Below the pieces are notes generated by a model, which worked only from the letters and a program-made list of their open reading frames with translations, ran no database searches and had not been told where the DNA came from. The position numbers and the translations under genes were made by a program. Positions 11,864-22,890 of a stretch of 64,000 bases of DNA are shown in pieces. Numbering within the stretch: position 1 is the stretch's first letter; each line of letters starts with the position of its first letter. The stretch is from Ursus arctos (taxonomy: Eukaryota > Chordata > Mammalia > Carnivora > Ursidae): positions 31,633,772 to 31,697,771 of the forward strand of contig NW_026622874.1 of NCBI RefSeq assembly GCF_023065955.2. Direction: 5' to 3'.

Positions 11864-11934
11864 TGAATTTTTTAAGAGTATGAAGAGGCCCCCCAAAACA
11901 CAAGTTTAACAACCACTGCCGCAGAGCCTTAGGT

Positions 11935-13184
11935 TTAATTCTCTCACAGACCCCAGAACTTTAGAGTCAAAAATTCTGCCCGAATTGCTAGGAGAAAGGC
12001 AGGCAATCTCAGATTCTCTACTAGCTTCCTGAGAAAGCCGCGCAGGAAGTGAACTTCTGGAAACTTTTCTGTCTTAAATCAACATTAGCATACTCTCCGA
12101 CTTAACTGATAGTTCTGTTTCGAAAAAAAACCGTACGCTGTCTTCTTTCTCGTGAGTGTCCGAGATAGTTTATTTGACAGTGTCTGTTCCTTCTTACGCG
12201 TTCCGACGCTGACAGCTACTCCGTCCTCCTTTCAACCTGGCAGCGCACGTCTTTCAAGTTCTGGGAAATTCTCTTGAATTGTTTCATGTTTGCTTTCATG
12301 CTCTCCAGGGTCTCTTTCTAGAATTCATTCCATTTGAATAATGGACTTTCTAGTTTTCTTACTCTTGGATTGGTCTTCTAATTATCTTGTTCTTTCTCTT
12401 CCCATTTTCCTTCTGTTCTCTCTTTTTTTTTTTCTTTCTCTCTCTGGTTTACTTCCTAGGAAATGTCCTCAATTTAACCTTTGAACTCTCCTGAGTATCT
12501 GATTTTTGCGATTGTCTGTTTAATTTCCAGGGCACTTTCTTTTTTTCCTCTTAATTTTCCGTTAGCGCAGTGTGCGGTTTCTCCTTCATAGATACACTCT
12601 CTCTCCTGTTAGCTTTCCGAGAACACCGATCATACAAAACTTTAAATGTTTTGTTTTCCTTGGCTGGTGTCTGTTTCCTGCGACTTACGGTTTTCCCTTT
12701 GATCTTTGTGTCTATCTTTCCCGTGAGGGGATTCCCTCTGGTGTTCAGGAATCCTTGGTCATTTGCTTATGTTTACGAACAAGCACTAAAAAGCAAACTG
12801 AAATCTCCCCGCACGTAGGTGGGTTTGTTGACTGTTGAGCTTTGCTGTAAGGTGGTCTGTGTGGGCCATTTGTTTGGAAAGCTCCACTGTGAAAATCTTT
12901 AACTCTTTCCTTTTGGGCCGTCTTAGAGATGCTTCCAGAAAAAAATGTCTTTCAAATATCTATTTTACAGGCCTAGCTAAACCATTCTGGAAACTGACTG
13001 GAGGGAGAAGGCTAAAGGCCACAAAGTATGGAGTATAAATGTTCATTTTATGCTTGCTTATAGTATGACCCCTGTCTTTAACTCTCCTTGATATCCTCCA
13101 TTCCGAAGACTCTCGGCAGAGATGAAATCTCCAGGCGTCCTGGGCTTCGCAGAGGCAAGGGGAGAAGAGACCTGGTTGTCTGTC
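11935..13184. other. unique or unclassified, pyrimidine-rich 12200-12830
   Basis: 12200-12830 is strongly CT-biased on the + strand. It contains TTTCAAGTTCTGGGAAATTCT and TAATTTCCAGGGCACTTTC motifs that I associate with old, partly coding retroelement debris read on the minus strand, but I cannot name the family. The rest shows nothing recognisable. Confidence 0.35.
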
Positions 13185-13830
13185 ATTTTTAAAAATGAAT
13201 TATGTCATATTTATATAAAAGACAATATGCAAATATTACATACAAAATCATATAAATGATACATATGTAAATTATGACCCTCATTAATAAGGTGCACATC
13301 AATTAAGAACTAGAACCTTCTAAATATTTTTGCACCTACGTCTGTACTCTGTTTCTTTCCCATCTCCCAGCTTTCTTTATCATCCTGACCCAGAGGTAAT
13401 TACTATCATAAATTTATGAAAGAAATTTATAATTTCTTTGCTTTTAAAAAATAGTCTAGGGGTGCCTGGGTGGCTCAGTCCGTTAAGAGTCCGCCTCTTG
13501 ATCTCAACTCCGGTCATGATCTCACGGTTGTGGAATCAAGCCCGTCGTTGCGCTCCGTGTTCAGCATGGAGTCTGCTTGAGATTCTCTCTCTCCTTTTGC
13601 CTCTGCCCCTCCCCCTGCTTGCGCTTTCTCTCCAAATAAATAAATAAAATCTTTAAAAAAATAAAATAAGTAAAAAGAATAGTTTAATGTATATACCGTA
13701 TATGTATATATCCATAAGCAATGTATGGTTTCGATTTTGTCTGCTTTGAGCCTTATAAGAATGGTAGCATATCGTATGTAGTTCTTCTACAATTTGCTTT
13801 TTTTCGTTCAAGGCATGTTTCTTGGAATAA
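13185..13830 (-). mobile_element. L1 3' UTR fragment, antisense
   Basis: The antisense mammalian L1M 3'-end pattern: AACTAGAACCTTCTAAATAT, CAGAGGTAATTACTATCAT, then, after a SINE, TATAAGAATGGTAGCATATCGTATGTAG, a decayed 'ATAAATGGAATCATACAGTATGT' block (shown in pieces). It is interrupted by a CAN-SINE at 13459. Confidence 0.7.
13459..13665 (+). mobile_element. CAN-SINE, older subfamily
   Basis: GGGGTGCCTGGGTGGCTCAG head, body with GCATGGAGTCTGCTTGAGAT, and AAATAAATAAATAAAATCTT tail. A weak flanking duplication (AATAGTCT/AATAGTTT) is present. It lies within an antisense L1 3' UTR. Confidence 0.9.
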
Positions 13831-14795
13831 CTGCTTCTAAGCAGACTTTAGGTCAGTCCTCCTGTCTGTAGTTCCAACTTCATCCCTACTTCCAGAATTG
13901 CCTTGTGCTGCCAAACCCTGAGCTTTCGGAGTTCCCTCAGTGTAAATTGCCTTACGTGTTGGATTTCTCTACTACCACCTTAGGCTTTAACTTTTTCAAG
14001 GTTGCTAAATCACCAGGTTACTATTTTTAGGTGTTTCTCAGCTTCTAAAATGTTGCTTGTGCCTTTTTGTTTTGTTTCTCAAGGTTTACACTTTAAAGCC
14101 CTTTGCGGCGATATTAGTGAGGCTTGGGGAGGGAAGCAATGTAACCGTGTGTTTAATCTGCCACCATTATTTACGAGTCTTTACTTCCTCCCCTCAAATG
14201 GATGAAAAGCACCCGGGATGGTCCAACTTTACCACATTTCAGTGGCAAAGTTTCACTTTCAGAGCCTGCTCTATAGATAGATACATATGCACACACGTGT
14301 GCCCGTCAAAGAGAGCGCACACTCACGTGTACGGACAAGTGTGCAGATAGGTCTCCAGTGCTCCTTTTTTCGCCGTGGGTTTCATGGTGACTTATTCAAG
14401 CGTACCGACCGGCTACTGTCTGTCATGCATTATAATAGGTGCATCAGGATATAGCCAGTTATGGCTCCTTTCCTTAGAGAGTTTATACTACCGAGGAAAA
14501 TATGTAAACCCGTGAAATAGTACAGCGTGATACATAACCACTTTGAAATTGCAAGGCATTGGGATTGGGTGGTGTAAGAGTGAACAAGGGGAGAGACAGG
14601 GATTGGGATGGGTAAGAACTGAGAGAGGAGGCGAGGCTTCCATGAGACCTGAGGGCCTACTTTGGAGGAGACAAATGGAATGGAGGCCATTCCAGGAGGG
14701 GGGACCTAGGTACACCCTATCTTTGGCCTACTGAGGGCTAGCTCTGCTAGCATTCTACATCCTTGGATGTGACAATATCTTCCCTCTTCCAAGAG
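13831..14795. other. unique stretch
   Basis: No repeat, RNA or gene is recognised. A short purine-pyrimidine alternating patch lies around 14285-14345 (ACACACGTGTG). Confidence 0.45.
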
Positions 14796-14799
14796 ACAG

Positions 14800-15345
14800 G
14801 CTCATGCTACTTCTTGTCTGGAACACTCTTTCTCCCATTCTTCCCTTAGCTCACTTCAAAACTTAAATAGGGGCACCTGGTGGCTCAGTTGGTTAAGCGT
14901 CTGCCTTCAGCTTAGGTCATGCTCTCAGGGTCCTGGGATCAAGCCCCACATCAGGCTCCCCACTCAGCGGGAAGTCTGCTTCTCCCTTCCTCTACCCACC
15001 CCCCACCCCTGCTCGTGCGCTCTCTCTTTCTAATAAATAAATAAGATCTTAAAAACAAAAACCTTAAATTAAAATTTTGCTTCCTCAGGCAAGCTCTCCT
15101 TGATTCCTTCAACCAAATGACTTGCCTCCTTCCACCCTCATCTGCTCTCAGCACGCACTGTACTTTCCCTTCTCAGTTTTTCCACAGATTTTTAATTGTA
15201 CATTCATTTGTGTGGTTAAATGATCTAGTATCTACTTTTTATATTAAATATGAAATTCAAAGCAGAGGAAATGGGCTATTGTGTTCATGGCTGCATCCCT
15301 GGTGCTTTGCACAACGCCTGGCACACGGAGCAGCTGTGTGGACAA
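14800..15345 (+). mobile_element. L2 LINE 3' end, split by a SINE
   Basis: Sense L2 order: CTTGTCTGGAACACTCTTTC (the TGCCTGGAACGCTCTT block), CAGGCAAGCTCTCCTTGATT (the GAGGCCTTCCCTGACC block), then GCATCCCTGGTGCTTTGCAC and GCCTGGCACACGGAG at the 3' end. A CAN-SINE separates the two halves. ORF2 coding capacity is lost. Confidence 0.8.
14870..15060 (+). mobile_element. CAN-SINE
   Basis: GGGGCACCTGGTGGCTCAG head to AATAAATAAATAAGATCTT tail. It is flanked by AACTTAAAT/ACCTTAAAT duplications. It interrupts the L2. Confidence 0.92.
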
Positions 15346-15369
15346 GGAAGGGTGGCCAGAGCTAGAAGT

Positions 15370-15893
15370 CTGAGGTACCCAGCCTCCAATATGGCCCCCC
15401 CACTGCTCTCCACCTCCTGGTATTCACACCTTTGTCTAGTCCTTTAACATTGCCCTAGGAAATCCTGTGTGACCAAAAGAATATGCATGTTGCTTCTGAG
15501 ACTGGGTTATAAAAAAGTGCAACTTCCATCATGGCTTCTTTCCCTCTCTATTCTTTGCCTTGGGGCAAACCATCTCCATGTCTTGAGGACACTGGGCAGT
15601 CTTGTAGAAAGGCCCATGTGTCAAGGACGTGAGGTTTCTGGCCAACAGTCAGGGAGAGACTGAGGCCTCCCAACAACCACATGGCTGAGCTTGGACGCAG
15701 ATCCTCTGGCCTTAAGAAAATCCCGGCCTTGGCTTACAGCTTGCTTGCCACCTCATGAAAGACGCTGCGCCAGAACCACTCAGCTAAGCTACCCCCGGAT
15801 TCCCTATCTCAGAAACTCTGTGAGATAGTGTTTGCTTTAAACTGCTAGATTGGGGGGTAATTTGTTAGGCAGAAAGAGATAACCGATACAGGG
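15370..15893 (+). mobile_element. MLT1/MaLR-like LTR
   Basis: The sense 3' end has a GGGGTAATTTGTTAGGCAG box followed by GATAACCGATACAG, typical of mammalian MaLR LTR termini. Upstream, GGTATTCACACCTTTGTCTAG, AGACTGGGTTATAAAAAAGTG and CTCTATTCTTTGCC fit the body of the family. The subfamily is not determined. Confidence 0.65.
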
Positions 15894-16370
15894 CTTCATG
15901 AGAAAAATAGGTGCCTTAGAATAATCCTGCTTCTTCTCTTGATCCATTTAAACAATGCTCCCCTGTGGCTTCTTCTGAGGGACTCTTGGATCTTGGACCC
16001 ATCCCTTTGGAGAGTCTTTATTTTTCTCCCAGCGAGTCCCTCCTTGAATGGCGCTCTCTATTCCTGTGTTTCAGTCCTCTGGCGCTTGTCAGAGGGGCTC
16101 TGACCGTACTCGCAGCTTGAAGCTTCTAATAGATGAAAAAGCTCTAGCTAACTCGAGGACAGATTTCTTCAGGGTGTGGCGAGGGAGGTTCCTTCTCTAA
16201 GGTAAGGTTTACAAGGATGCCTCGTCTTGAACATCCTTTCTGGAAGGAAGACAGAAGCTTTGTTAAAAGTGTGTAACGTGGGCATCGCCTCCTTCCAGAC
16301 GTAGGGGAAGCGGCTGCCCTTAAGAGGCCGTGGGAGATTAAGGTCAGTGCTGTGCTTCTGAGGCAGAGTG
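15894..16370. other. unique stretch
   Basis: No feature is recognised. Confidence 0.45.
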
Positions 16371-16371
16371 G

Positions 16372-16590
16372 GGGGCAGTGGTCAGGAGCTCGGGTTTAAA
16401 GTCACACAGGCTAGATTTGACTCTTGTTCTGCCTGCTACCCATGGTGTGTCACATGGCAGTTCTCAGCCTCAGTTTCCTCACCTATAAAATGGGGGTGGT
16501 GATACTTTTCATCTCCTTCATGGAGTTGACGGAATAATTACACGAGGCAACTTATTTAGCACAGTGCCCAGTGAGTCATGGTGACTGTGT
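16372..16590 (+). mobile_element. MIR SINE
   Basis: A near-complete sense MIR: GGTCAGGAGCTCGGGTTTAA head, CTCAGCCTCAGTTTCCTCA box, TATAAAATGGGGGTGGTGAT and TAGCACAGTGCCCAGTGAG tail. Confidence 0.92.
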
Positions 16591-16617
16591 TGATAGCCAA
16601 GGACAGAATGAGGCTGA

Positions 16618-16735
16618 GTCAGAAGCTAAGGCCAGGTTCTAGATGTGCCTCTAATTAACTGTGAATTTGGGCAAAAGGTTTAACTTCTTGGGACTTTCAT
16701 TTCCTCGTTTATAAAATAAGGGGGTTGGGCAAGTC
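16618..16735 (+). mobile_element. MIR fragment
   Basis: GCCTCTAATTAACTGTGAA, GGGCAAAAGGTTTAACTTC and TTTCATTTCCTCGTTTATAAAAT follow the sense MIR order. Confidence 0.75.
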
Positions 16736-16740
16736 AGTGT

Positions 16741-16962
16741 TTAAAAATTTTTTTTTAATTTTTAATTTATTATTCATTTTTTAATATAATTTTATTTTTT
16801 AGAGAGACAGCGTGTGCACAGGAGAGGGACAGAGACAGAGGGGGAGAGAGAGAGAATCCCAAGCGGGCTCCATGCCCGGCACAGAACCCAACGTGGGGCT
16901 GGATCTCAGGACCCTGAGAGCATGACCTGAGCTGAAATCAAGAGTCTGACATGTGCCCCATG
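16741..16962 (-). mobile_element. CAN-SINE, older subfamily
   Basis: Antisense: AT-rich tail, GAGAGACAGCGTGTG and AGAGAGAGAGAATCCCAAG body, and a partly deleted tRNA-like head ending GTGCCCC. It is flanked by GTCAGTGTTT and GTCGGTGTTT. It is inserted in or beside a MER5A-like element. Confidence 0.85.
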
Positions 16963-16963
16963 T

Positions 16964-17125
16964 CGGTGTTTTTTTAAAGTGTGATCCGAAGAAGTATTTG
17001 CATCTGAATCACCCAGGTGCTTAGTCACATAATGCAGCTTCCTAGGTCCACCAGAGTCCCACAAAATCGGCATCTCTGAGTGGAGCTCAGGAATCGGTTT
17101 CCATCAGTCCCTTGTTGATGCCTGC
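16964..17125 (-). mobile_element. MER5A-like hAT-Charlie MITE remnant
   Basis: AGTGTGATCCGAAGAAG, GCATCTGAATCACCCAGGTG, ATAATGCAGCTTCCTAGGTC and GGAATCGGTTTCCAT correspond to successive MER5A blocks. The element likely began left of the SINE, at about 16730. Confidence 0.6.
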
Positions 17126-17685
17126 TGTACATTGCCTGCTCCCCTACTGCGTGGATCTGTAAGGCGGACTTAAGCACCTGGTGTCAGGGGGAGCTTACCC
17201 AAGGGCCTGGGGGTCCTTCAGATCATCTTCCATCAGGCAGGTAGATTCCAGTTCTTCCTTAGCCCACACCAGGAATTCCGGATCCGTAGAATGAATGTAC
17301 TTCTTTCTTACGCCCACAGGAGGTCAGTGAAACATTAGGCCTATCTTTCTGAAAATTTGAGAACAAAAGAATTTTGAACAGTGCCGGTCTAGAAGTGGAA
17401 TGCTTCCACATTACAAAAGATAAGCCTTATTTACTAATAGGCTTCTGGGGTGAATGTTTGAGTTTCTATGCAGCCCCAAATCCAACAGTGCCTTGGTCTT
17501 TATGGAGGAAGATGCATTAGCTTTCAGGTTCATAAACTTTAATCCATCAGTAGGTTTTCTAACATAACTGTCCTTTGAGCTCTGGGAGTCATTTTAAGGC
17601 GCAGAAAATTCTCTGCTTTGAATTTCTCTAGGGTGTCTCTTTAGAAGAATTCTAGAAATCTGGCACGTGCTTTTTCACACACCTA
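17126..17685. other. unique stretch
   Basis: No feature is recognised. Confidence 0.45.
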
Positions 17686-17689
17686 CCCA

Positions 17690-17830
17690 ATGGTCTTGGG
17701 GCAGAAGGACTATAAGCCAGACTTAGCGATGGGCCAATGGAGGCTCAGAGAGGTCAGGTGGTCTGACACACAGTAGTAGAACGATCAGACCCCAGGTCCA
17801 CCACCTCATCTTCGAAGACCTTCTTTACAA
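17690..17830 (-). mobile_element. MIR fragment
   Basis: CAATGGAGGCTCAGAGAGGTCA followed by a degraded ACACAGTAGTAGAACGATCAG and CCCAGGTCCACCACCTC fits antisense MIR (motifs partly decayed). Confidence 0.7.
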
Positions 17831-18595
17831 GATACGGTTAATGCCACGGGTGTTCAAGCTCTGTGTTCTTTTAGCCAACAGATACCATCCTGTTTGTCTT
17901 TTACAGGGCCTCTGTCTGGAGCTCAGCAGTGGGTCTTTTCCCTAAGCTCAGTTTCTTTTTTCCTTTCGAACCACAGTTCTCAGGGGAGAGTGGAAGGAGT
18001 GGGATTAGCAGGGAAGAGCCCACAGTAATGCGCGTATGGGTCTGTAGCTACTTCCCAAGCCCTGTCACTGCCTCGGCTAAGACCCTGGGCCTAAGACCCT
18101 GGCTTGTCCTCAGGGCCCGCTACAGGAGGTCAGTTGGAGAGTTGTTGCTGAAGAATTAGATGAGCATTGAGTGTTAACATGAGCGGAAGACCTTCAAGGT
18201 TACCCCCTTCGGTGTTTTTCATCCTTGTTAAATGCCTTCCTTTGTAAAAGCTAAGTGGCAGCCTGTTGCAGAAAGCAAATACACTTGGCCGACGTTCCAG
18301 TGGCCAGCCCAGCGTCCTGCTTCTTTTCTTCTCCCTTTGGCCATGGCTGGAGCTTGAAGGAACCCTTTACATCGTGAAAACTACGAAGTCGTAATCCAAC
18401 CCACAAGCTGTAGATGAAGGGGGGGCCCAGAAAGGAGCAGTGGTTTGCCCACGCCCTGCAGTGAGTGTTGGCAGAGCGTCAAGTGCTGGGAGCTTTCCCA
18501 TGGTGACAGCGGAGCTCGGGCTTCCAGCCAAGAGCAGTGCAGGCCTCCTCTTGCCCCGACGTCCATCACGCCCGTCCCTTGGCTGGGAATTGTAT
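17831..18595. other. unique stretch
   Basis: No feature is recognised. Short overlapping open frames on both strands at 18367-18696 have no family resemblance. Confidence 0.45.
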
Positions 18596-18599
18596 CCTC

Positions 18600-18835
18600 G
18601 CACCGCTCCACCCATCCAGCTCTTACTCATCCTTCAACGTTGAGCCTAAGCGTTGCCTCCATTGTGGAATCTTCCTCAACTGGCCACACCGGCTGAGCTC
18701 TTCCCATATTCCCACAGCCCTCTGCCATCCATATCAGAGCAGTTCTCATGTTCTACCTCGACGACTTGTCCGTGGCTCAGTCACTGTCACGTCTCATGAG
18801 CCTGTAACCTGCCTCATTTCAAAATGATTTCAAAC
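18600..18835 (+). mobile_element. possible L2 fragment
   Basis: CTTACTCATCCTTCAACG, GCCTCCATTGTGGAATCTTCC and TTCCCACAGCCCTCTGCC resemble the sense L2 3' third (CTTCAGGTCTC...GAGGCCTTCCCTGA...). Divergence is high. Confidence 0.4.
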
Positions 18836-18954
18836 AGATGGCTCCCTGTTATCGCGTGGGCTCAGCCCCCAGCAAGTGCCAGCACCTAGTGGGTGCACTA
18901 GGTTTATTCTTAGGATCAAAGAATGATGCAGCTCGGTAGAAATCAACTTACGTT

Positions 18955-19060
18955 CTAAGGCAACATGCTCCCAAATTTCATGCACATTAAATCATCTTGG
19001 AATTGTGCTAAAATTTAGATTCTGACTCAGGAGGTATAGTTTTGGGCCCATGATTCTGTA
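18955..19060 (+). mobile_element. possible MER5A-like remnant
   Basis: CCCAAATTTCATGCACATTA, AATCATCTTGGAATTGTGC and TAGATTCTGACTCAGGAGGT follow the MER5A order. Confidence 0.45.
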
Positions 19061-19424
19061 GTCAACAAACACCCGGTGGATACCGATATTGCTGGTACGC
19101 AGACCACGCTTTTGAGTAATAAAGGAGGGAAGATTGCAGAATGCTTTGTTAACCATAGTGAAAAGAAACAGGAACGTAGGATGAATCGGGGACTGCCAAG
19201 GAGTTCAGAGAGCATCCAGAAGGAGTGCAAACAGCGGAAAGTCAGGAGAAAGCTTAGAGAAGTGCCTCTGCTTAGCAGTTCCTATCTGTCTGGCCCTCAG
19301 CCAGAAATGGACTTCGGTATTGTTGACTTTGGCAAAATTCAAAGCCATCAGGAAGTTCTCTCACCATCTAGCTGGATGGGGGCCTTCGAAAGGGAAGACT
19401 GGGACTCTCTCAATAATACTTTCT

Positions 19425-19600
19425 CATGTTTGGGCAAGCATTTTACAAAATGCTACAATACACTATCTTAATAGCTTCTTAAGGGAGAGGTGTGATATTC
19501 CATTGTGTAGATGACAAACCTGAGACACACATATACGACAGATTTGCCAGAGTAATTCAAGCACAAGGCATCCTGAGAGGGGAACTGAGGTTAGATTTTC
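19425..19600 (-). mobile_element. MIR SINE
   Basis: ACACTATCTTAATAGCTTCTT, TCCATTGTGTAGATGACAAA and CCTGAGACACACATA are decayed antisense MIR blocks. Confidence 0.6.
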
Positions 19601-19639
19601 ATTACATCCTTCCCAGAGCACTTCACCTATCCTAACGTC

Positions 19640-19800
19640 CTTAGTGTTTCACTGCTAGAGCTTGTTCGAATAATCATCTTCCAGGCAAATTGGGACCTTG
19701 TCTGAGTTGTTTGTTATCAAACCATTAGCACGTTGCATGGTGTCTTGCACATAGAAGGTACTCCATGAATATGGGTTAAATAAGTGAATAGAATTTCACC
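19640..19800 (+). mobile_element. L2 LINE 3' end
   Basis: CAAATTGGGACCTTGTCTGAG, CATGGTGTCTTGCACATAGAA and GGTACTCCATGAATATGGGT match the L2 3' terminus. Confidence 0.75.
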
Positions 19801-20540
19801 CCTGGAGGGTCTGCACTTATGCATTCCCTCAAGATTATGGGTTCAGCTGATCACAATATAGCATTAATGAAGTCAAGATTGTGGGTTTGGTTTCCCTGTA
19901 TGAATGACAGAGATTTCCGTGTTCCCCACCCATGCTTCTTCGACATACTCAACAACCTTTGTGAAAATAGAACCTATTAATGACTCAGGAACTTGGTGAG
20001 AATATGACTATCCAAAAACAACTCAGAGTATGTGCTGGGAATGGCAATGACATCTTCAATGAAGATGATAACTCAGGTCATAAGCATTTACCACACCATC
20101 CCTTACTAGTGACGCTCCAGGCCAACTCCATTCTCCACTACCTGCTGAAGGATTGCTATCTCTGAAGTGTGGAATGGTCTGAGAACACGGAGCCTTGCCC
20201 ATGGGAGGGGTTAAGGAGAGAAAGCAGGCTTACTACCAATTCAAAGGCAAGGCTGGACCCTCTATTTGCATTTGTTGAGTCCTTATACTTCCTTTGATTG
20301 CTTTCTTGCCCCTGATATGTATTCCTTAGAAAGCAGCCAAAAATACTTCAAAGAAAGTTTGTAATTCACATGAGATCCAAGCAAACTGCAAAGGAGGCTG
20401 GGAAAGAGTCTTTCTGCATGCCCAAGAAGAAGAGATGAGATGGATATCCATCTAGCCAGTCTGTCAAAATCACCAAGCAGTTTTTCCTCACCTCCAATTT
20501 TTTTCTAGATTATTCCATCCAAGCATTGATTTGAAAAATG
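19801..20540. other. unique stretch
   Basis: No feature is recognised. Confidence 0.45.
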
Positions 20541-20544
20541 AATA

Positions 20545-20795
20545 GCAATAGTAATAGCTGACATTTATTGAACACTTAGTATATGCCAGGCACTGTGCTA
20601 ACTGCCCAGCATACATTATTTATGAAATCCTTACAAGCAACTTGTAAGGAAGGCATGGCTTATATATCTCCATTTCACAGACAAGGAAAATGAGACCAAG
20701 GGAGGTGAGTGACTTGCCCCAAATTGCAGGACTAGAAATTGGCAGAGCCAGGCTGGAACCCAGGGCTCTCTGATTTCTAAACCTTTACATGATAT
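20545..20795 (-). mobile_element. MIR SINE, near full length
   Basis: AGCTGACATTTATTGAACAC, GCCAGGCACTGTGCTAACTG, TCCATTTCACAGACAAGGAA, AGTGACTTGCCCCAAATTGC and AATTGGCAGAGCCAGGCTGG appear in perfect antisense MIR order. This is one of the best-preserved MIRs here. Confidence 0.95.
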
Positions 20796-21590
20796 TGTTA
20801 ACTGACAAACTGACACTTGGCTTCCTCCTGATAGGACCACCTTCTCTGCAATTCTTTCTTTGGAAGTTACACATTTTCCTTCTATTGCTACCACCATACC
20901 TCTTCCAGCTCCAGCCTGGAGACGAGGTTGACATCCTCTGGGCAGTTACTCCTGCTTTCCACCATTATTGTTCACCTTTGTTCCTTCACCAGCCCCTCCC
21001 CCTTTGACACCCACAGCTTGGTTGATGTCATCTACTGACGTGGTGGCCTCGGCCACCTCTTCATTGAAGTATGCAGCGCCTGGCTTCCTGTCTTCCTCTG
21101 CAAGCCATTTCCCATCACTGTCTGGTCAATTCAACATCTATGTAGAGATATGCTCAATTCCATACCTTCATCTGCTTTCCACACACAGGTTCGCCTCAGC
21201 CCCTTTGGAACCTGCTGTCACTAGGAGCTGTTTGGCTTTTACCTTCTATCTTTCCCATCAACCTCATCATCAACCTTGTGGAGCACTTCTCCACCTGTCT
21301 AAGCCACTCCTCTTCCTGGCCCCACGTCACTTCCTGTGTAGTGTGGAATCCATGGATGCTATTTCATAAGAGCACCGAAGGAGTAAGGTTAGATAGTGTC
21401 ACTGTGCAGTAAAGAATCTGGAAAGGAAAGTCAGAGGATTCCCTAAGAGGAGTCCTCTTTCTCATCATGCTGCTGAGAAGCAGTTGTGATCTGAGAGTAG
21501 AGAGATGAGTTAAGGGAATTGTCTGGCTCCTACTTGACATGAACTTTCTCTGTCCAGGTGAAGTGTTACTAGGAAGGGAATCCACTGGGG
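20796..21590. other. unique, CT-rich stretch
   Basis: 20850-21340 is pyrimidine-rich, with no family I can name. Open frames there (for example 20968-21369 +) are compositional. Confidence 0.4.
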
Positions 21591-21596
21591 GCGCCT

Positions 21597-21845
21597 GGGT
21601 GGCTCAGTAGGTTAAGGGTCTGCCTCCGGCTCAGGTCATAATCTCAGGGTCCTGGGACTGAGCCCCAAGTTGGGCTCCCTGCTCAGTGGGGAGTCTGCTT
21701 CTCTGTGTCCCTCTGCCCTTCTCTCCGCCTCCCACCCGGTTTGTGCGCTCTCTCTTGCTCTCTCTCTCTCTCTCGCACTGTCTCTCTCTCTCAAATAAAT
21801 AAATAGAATCTTAAAAAAAAAAAAAGAAAAGAAAAGAAAAAAAGG
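21597..21845 (+). mobile_element. CAN-SINE with expanded CT body and AAAAG tail
   Basis: GGCGCCTGGGTGGCTCAG head, GGGGAGTCTGCTTCTCTG body, a (TC)n run at about 21747-21792, and AAATAAATAAATAGAATCTT tail followed by an (AAAAG)n run. Target duplication is not clear. Confidence 0.93.
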
Positions 21846-21884
21846 AAACCTGTGAAAATCCTAGCCCTGAGTCTGGTCCATGCA

Positions 21885-22055
21885 GTCAAATTTTTCTCAA
21901 GGTATGAGCTTGCAGATTACCTTATTGGAATGATCTAGAAGTCCTTAAAGGCCCTGGCCCTATCCCAGACCTCCTGAATCATATTATTTGGGGATGGGCC
22001 TAGGAATATGTATTTTCAGTGAAATCCAATTGAATCTCATCTAATTTAAGGTTTG
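21885..22055 (-). mobile_element. MER5A-like MITE remnant
   Basis: GCTTGCAGATTACCTTATTGG, GCCCTGGCCCTATCCCAGAC, CTCCTGAATCATATTATTTGG and CCTAGGAATATGTATTTTCAG follow the MER5A internal order (motifs partly decayed). Confidence 0.6.
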
Positions 22056-22685
22056 AAGATCTTTGATTTAGGCTGGTCAAGCACAGTTCCCCCAGAAGGA
22101 GTTAAAAGTCTCTTTCGCCTCCTATTTCCACCCGGTGACTCACTTCGACTTAAACAGGATTCACATTTGCCAATCAATCCACGTGACTTTTCTTTAAGCC
22201 CCTTAGAACAAACTCCACTCCTTTCCCCGAAAGGCCTGGAGGGAAATGAGTTGCTTGGCTCGGGAACAAACAGAAATTCCACCCCAAATCCCCATCTGCT
22301 CCCTTCTCGCATCCTCCCCACATTGAGAAGTAGCTTCATTCCCTCCCTTCTGTGTGCTGGTGGAGGCGAGAGCCGGCGTGATCAGGAAACTGATTAATCT
22401 ACTGGGGTACGCATCAAGAGATAAAAATCCAGTCTTTTATAACTTGTTAAAACCTGCCTCAGGGAGAGGACAATAAACCAGGACTCCCTGTACTCTAAGG
22501 ACCTAGGCAGTTCCTTATCTGCATTGAGATAAATCAGATCAATTAAGTTCCCTGCAGAACATAGCAGTTTCCCTTCCTGCTTTTCAAACAGCTACTCGGC
22601 CTCCGGGGTCTCAGCAGCCTCCTCCCAGTGCAGCAAAGATGGGGCATTGCTCCTCAGCTCTGGGACAGCTGATTCTAGAATTTGA
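22056..22685. other. unique stretch, possible regulatory element 22395-22600
   Basis: There is no repeat. 22395-22600 is AT-balanced, with ACTGATTAATCTACTGGGG, GATAAATCAGATCAATTAAG (GATA and homeodomain-like cores) and low simple-repeat content. It is a candidate conserved element only by appearance. Confidence 0.35.
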
Positions 22686-22689
22686 CACA

Positions 22690-22890
22690 GCCCAGGGTTT
22701 GACCTCAGAGGGCCTGATTAAAACGCAAGCTCTAGTCCTTTCCTGCTACATGACCTTGGGCTAGTCACGAAACCTCTGACTATTTCCTCAGCTCTAAAAA
22801 GTAAATGATTCTGTTCCTCCTTACCTTCTTATAGGGCTTTTGAGGACAAATGAGATGATTCTTGTTTTGAAAAGGGAAGAGCTATGAACT
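22690..22890 (+). mobile_element. MIR SINE
   Basis: CTACATGACCTTGGGCTAGTC, ACGAAACCTCTGAC, ATTTCCTCAGCTCTAAAAAG and GAGGACAAATGAGATGATT match sense MIR. Confidence 0.85.

Larger units (their letters stand above)
10159..11918 (+). mobile_element. hAT DNA transposon (Charlie/Buster-like), nearly full length
   Basis: The left end at 10159 begins CAGTGGTTCTCAGACTGT. The right end at 11918 finishes AAGTTTAACAACCACTG, whose reverse complement begins CAGTGGTTGTTAAACTT, so the termini form the terminal inverted repeat typical of hAT-Charlie elements. CCTTAGG lies immediately left (10151-10157) and again at 11927-11933, eight bases beyond the right end. This suggests an 8-bp hAT target duplication with a slightly misplaced or altered end. 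The interior carries a transposase frame (10667-11206) and an AT-rich 3' region. Two CAN-SINEs interrupt the 3' part. Without them the element is about 1.37 kb, shorter than an autonomous element, so the 5' coding part is deleted or decayed. Confidence 0.85.

Noticed and set aside
20968..21369. 133-codon Ser/Pro/Leu-rich frame
   Set aside because: Reflects the CT-rich composition of the stretch; no domain.
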